In this document: positions 20,201 to 21,906 of the stretch, piece after piece
Numbering within the stretch: the first letter of the stretch is position 1
Layout: each line of letters opens with the position of its first letter
Assembly (NCBI GenBank): GCA_034429695.1
Contig: DAOUGC010000118.1
Location: 1 to 21,906, forward strand
Source of the DNA: DAOUGC01 sp034429695
GTDB taxonomy: Bacteria; Chloroflexota; Anaerolineae; Anaerolineales; Anaerolineaceae
Length of the DNA stretch: 21,906 bases
Direction of reading: 5' to 3'
The notes under the pieces: generated by a model
Databases searched by the model: none
What the model was told of the DNA's origin: nothing
What the model saw: the letters and a program-made list of their open reading frames with translations, nothing else
Position numbers and translations under genes: made by a program

Positions 20201-21013
20201 TTAAACAGGGGTATACCTGACCGGACTGTACCTGGCCACCATATCCTCCACCAGCGCGATCATCTGATGAGCCACCTGCTCCTGAAATGCCAGGGTGGAG
20301 ATCCAGCGGTCGGTTGCCATGACCGCGTCCTCATCCTCGCGCGGAGTATCCAGCGCGGCGCGCAGGTCAGCGGCAGTCGCCGGGTCAGCGGGGTTCCCTT
20401 CACTGTCCTGCACCGATGCATCCAGCAGGGTCAACATGCGCAGGATGGCCATGGGCGAATAACCAGCATTGCGCAACATGCGGATTACGCGCAACCGGCC
20501 AATCTCCACCTCACTGTACAGGCGGTAGCCGTTGTGCGGGTCGCGCGGCACTTCCACCAGGCCGTTTCGCTCCCAGTTGCGCAACTGATCCACAGTGAGA
20601 CGCAGCAGGGCAGCCACATCCCCGATGCGTAATTGCCTGCCGCGCGCCTCGGCGGCCGCACCGCTTGCCCAGCGTTGCAGCAACAACACCGCTGCATCCG
20701 CCTGCGCCTGTTCAGCGTGCACCACCGCCAGATGCCGGTAGGCGCTTTCCAGCGCGCCGCCCAGGTCCTTGGCAGCGGTGAGTTTGATCACCTCAACCGC
20801 CGAGTGTCGGATCAGCGTGCCGGGGTATGGGTTGGAGTACGCCAGCCGCGCCAGCCTCATCTGATCCAGATGATAGGGAGTATACAGCCGGTATCCCTTG
20901 GGTGTGCGCTCAACAGGCGGCAGCAGCCCGTATTTTTCGTACAGCCGCACCGTGTTGGGATGCACCCCCACCGCCTTTGCCACCTGCGAGGTGGACAGAT
21001 AACCCTTTTTCAC
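20201..21013 (-). CDS. Transcriptional regulator with two tandem MerR domains
   Basis: A 270-residue DNA-binding protein with two MerR-type winged helix-turn-helix domains in one chain. The first covers about 5-58 (YLSTSQVAKAVGVHPNTVRL, then GYRLYTPYHLDQM). The second covers about 127-196 (LRIGDVAALLRLTVDQLRNW, then NGYRLYSEVEIGRL and RMLRNAGYSP). Classical MerR proteins have one such domain plus a dimerisation helix and dimerise to bind DNA. The C-terminal about 65 residues are helical and acidic with no cysteine or recognisable ligand pocket. Its ATG overlaps the SH3 gene's stop as ATGA, so both are translated together. Target genes are unknown; its own operon and the reductase gene downstream are the obvious candidates. 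Confidence 0.88.
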   Translation of the reverse strand: MKKGYLSTSQVAKAVGVHPNTVRLYEKYGLLPPVERTPKGYRLYTPYHLDQMRLARLAYSNPYPGTLIRHSAVEVIKLTAAKDLGGALESAYRHLAVVHAEQAQADAAVLLLQRWASGAAAEARGRQLRIGDVAALLRLTVDQLRNWERNGLVEVPRDPHNGYRLYSEVEIGRLRVIRMLRNAGYSPMAILRMLTLLDASVQDSEGNPADPATAADLRAALDTPREDEDAVMATDRWISTLAFQEQVAHQMIALVEDMVARYSPVRYTPV

Positions 21014-21378
21014 GCAGTTCCCTTATCCATCCAACGCACAATCTCCACCGGAACCCAGCCCGTCAGGCCTTTATCATCGGTCGCCAGCAGCCAGCCGCTC
21101 TCCTCACCGATCACGGTCAACCGCTCACCTTTGGTGACCGTCAGTTCCGTGGCGTCGTAATCATATGCGGCAATGAATCCATCACCCTGCTGCTGCAAAC
21201 AGGAGACCGGCGTCCAGCTTTCGCGCCCACCGGCAGTACACCACACCCAGCCCGGAAAGTCATCCTCACGCTCCACCGGCGTGATCGCCTCACCCTTGCG
21301 CACCCGCAACGGATTGGGATTGCTGGCGGTATGGTCCTCAATCACCATGCCGATACGGGGTATTTTTGTCTCAAACAT
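21010..21378 (-). CDS. Tandem SH3-domain protein
   Basis: A 122-residue protein of two SH3-like domains and little else. Domain 1 (about 7-61) has LRVRKGEAITPVERED and PGWVWC, then WTPVSCL. Domain 2 (about 67-116) reads like an animal-type SH3: AAYDYDATELTVTKGERL, GWLLATDDKGLTGWVPVEIV. There is no signal peptide, so it should be cytoplasmic, unlike most bacterial SH3b wall-binding domains. The start at 21378 follows GGAG at 6 nt; a longer frame to 21444 overlaps the GNAT gene more deeply with no ribosome site. It overlaps GNAT by 8 nt and the MerR gene by 4 nt. Its ligand is unknown; a protein partner, possibly the regulator, is inferred from coupling. Confidence 0.8.
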   Translation of the reverse strand: MFETKIPRIGMVIEDHTASNPNPLRVRKGEAITPVEREDDFPGWVWCTAGGRESWTPVSCLQQQGDGFIAAYDYDATELTVTKGERLTVIGEESGWLLATDDKGLTGWVPVEIVRWMDKGTA

Positions 21379-21868
21379 TTGAGGCTCCTGAATTATTAAA
21401 ATGTTGCACACTATCCCCATCCGCGCGGGTCTCGGAGTATTCACCGCCGGTGTAGCGTTCGATCACCCTGCGCCAGAAAGCCCGCGCCGGTTGATTGGCA
21501 GCGATCTGGCGCACACTCCACGCCCCCGGGAACCGGTCAAACATAAAACGGGCTGCCTGTTCGCCCAGACCTTTGCCACGATATTTGCGCATGATGAAAA
21601 ATTCACTGATATGGCGCAACGCCCGCCCATCAGGATCATCGGCAAGGCGCACAAACGCAAAACCAGCCAGGTTGCCATCCACCCGAAACAGGAAAGGAAA
21701 ACGGCGGTCTTCCTCCAGCCAGTAAAGGTCAAAGTAATGGGTCTCAAACAAACCGTTCGGGTTGAGGTCTTCACCGGTGAATTCAGAGAAGTCGTACAGA
21801 TACAGCTCCCACATGTGGCGCAAAATGGTTTTATCCGCCAGGGTCGCCGGTTGAATATCGAGGTTCAT
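21371..21868 (-). CDS. GNAT family N-acetyltransferase
   Basis: A 165-residue acetyltransferase, first gene of the leftward operon. The acetyl-CoA loop is MRKYRGKGLGEQAARF (93-108) after the HISEFFI strand. The N-terminus MWELYLYDFSEFTGEDLNPNG is a known feature of a subset of GNAT proteins with unknown substrates. RAFWRRVIERYTGGEY provides the usual C-terminal helix and tyrosine. A G-rich stretch (GGGGG) lies 2 nt upstream of the ATG. The 38 nt between its start and the window edge show no clear promoter. Confidence 0.85.
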   Translation of the reverse strand: MNLDIQPATLADKTILRHMWELYLYDFSEFTGEDLNPNGLFETHYFDLYWLEEDRRFPFLFRVDGNLAGFAFVRLADDPDGRALRHISEFFIMRKYRGKGLGEQAARFMFDRFPGAWSVRQIAANQPARAFWRRVIERYTGGEYSETRADGDSVQHFNNSGASNV

Positions 21869-21906
21869 GCCCCCATTTTATGCGATAGAGGAGACGAACG
21901 CCAGCC

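Overview
The window looks like chromosomal DNA from a GC-rich, free-living bacterium, probably a Chloroflexota (Anaerolineae-type) lineage. This is inferred from the gene families, from lipoproteins whose linkers after the lipobox cysteine are rich in Ala, Pro, Thr and Glu, and from the mixture of clear Shine-Dalgarno (SD) starts and starts without one. No rRNA, tRNA, CRISPR array, phage gene or insertion sequence was seen. Gene density is high, and hairpin terminators separate most transcription units.

Region 1 (1-3.5 kb). A possible short leftward RNA lies at the left edge. A SAM-dependent methyltransferase with its own terminator follows. A rightward run then encodes an unknown small protein, an alpha/beta hydrolase, a four-helix membrane protein, an antibiotic-biosynthesis-monooxygenase-like protein and a single-domain molybdopterin/molybdate-binding Mop protein.

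Region 2 (3.5-7.8 kb). This is the most striking locus: a leftward four-gene operon with an unusual substrate-binding lipoprotein. Its N-terminal half is ModA (molybdate) and its C-terminal half is a BtuF/FepB/MolA-type cluster A-II binding domain. It is followed by one FecCD/BtuC-type permease, its ATPase and a THEP1-like NTPase. The operon converges on mop across a perfect 16-bp stem terminator. Together these suggest oxyanion (molybdate/tungstate) uptake through a vitamin B12-type importer fed by a two-headed receptor. A 19-bp palindrome at the predicted transcription start is a candidate operator.

Region 3 (7.8-13.1 kb). An L-lactate permease and a GNAT acetyltransferase point right. A TerC-family membrane protein and a zinc-ribbon P-loop kinase point left. 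An MFS transporter points right.

Region 4 (13.2-16.1 kb). A protein carries a GDPHVD motif of the kind that self-cleaves in calcium-dependent (DUF1521/MIIA) proteins. It converges on a class D (OXA-type) beta-lactamase lipoprotein. Upstream of the beta-lactamase lie a response regulator lacking its DNA-binding domain and a decayed histidine-kinase ATPase domain with frameshifts and stops, i.e. a broken two-component system.

Region 5 (16.1-21.9 kb). A leftward ABC-2/DUF990 exporter operon (ATPase plus two permeases) is followed by a small P-loop kinase pointing right. The window ends in a tightly coupled leftward operon encoding a GNAT acetyltransferase, a tandem SH3 protein, a regulator with two MerR DNA-binding domains and a RibD-type reductase.
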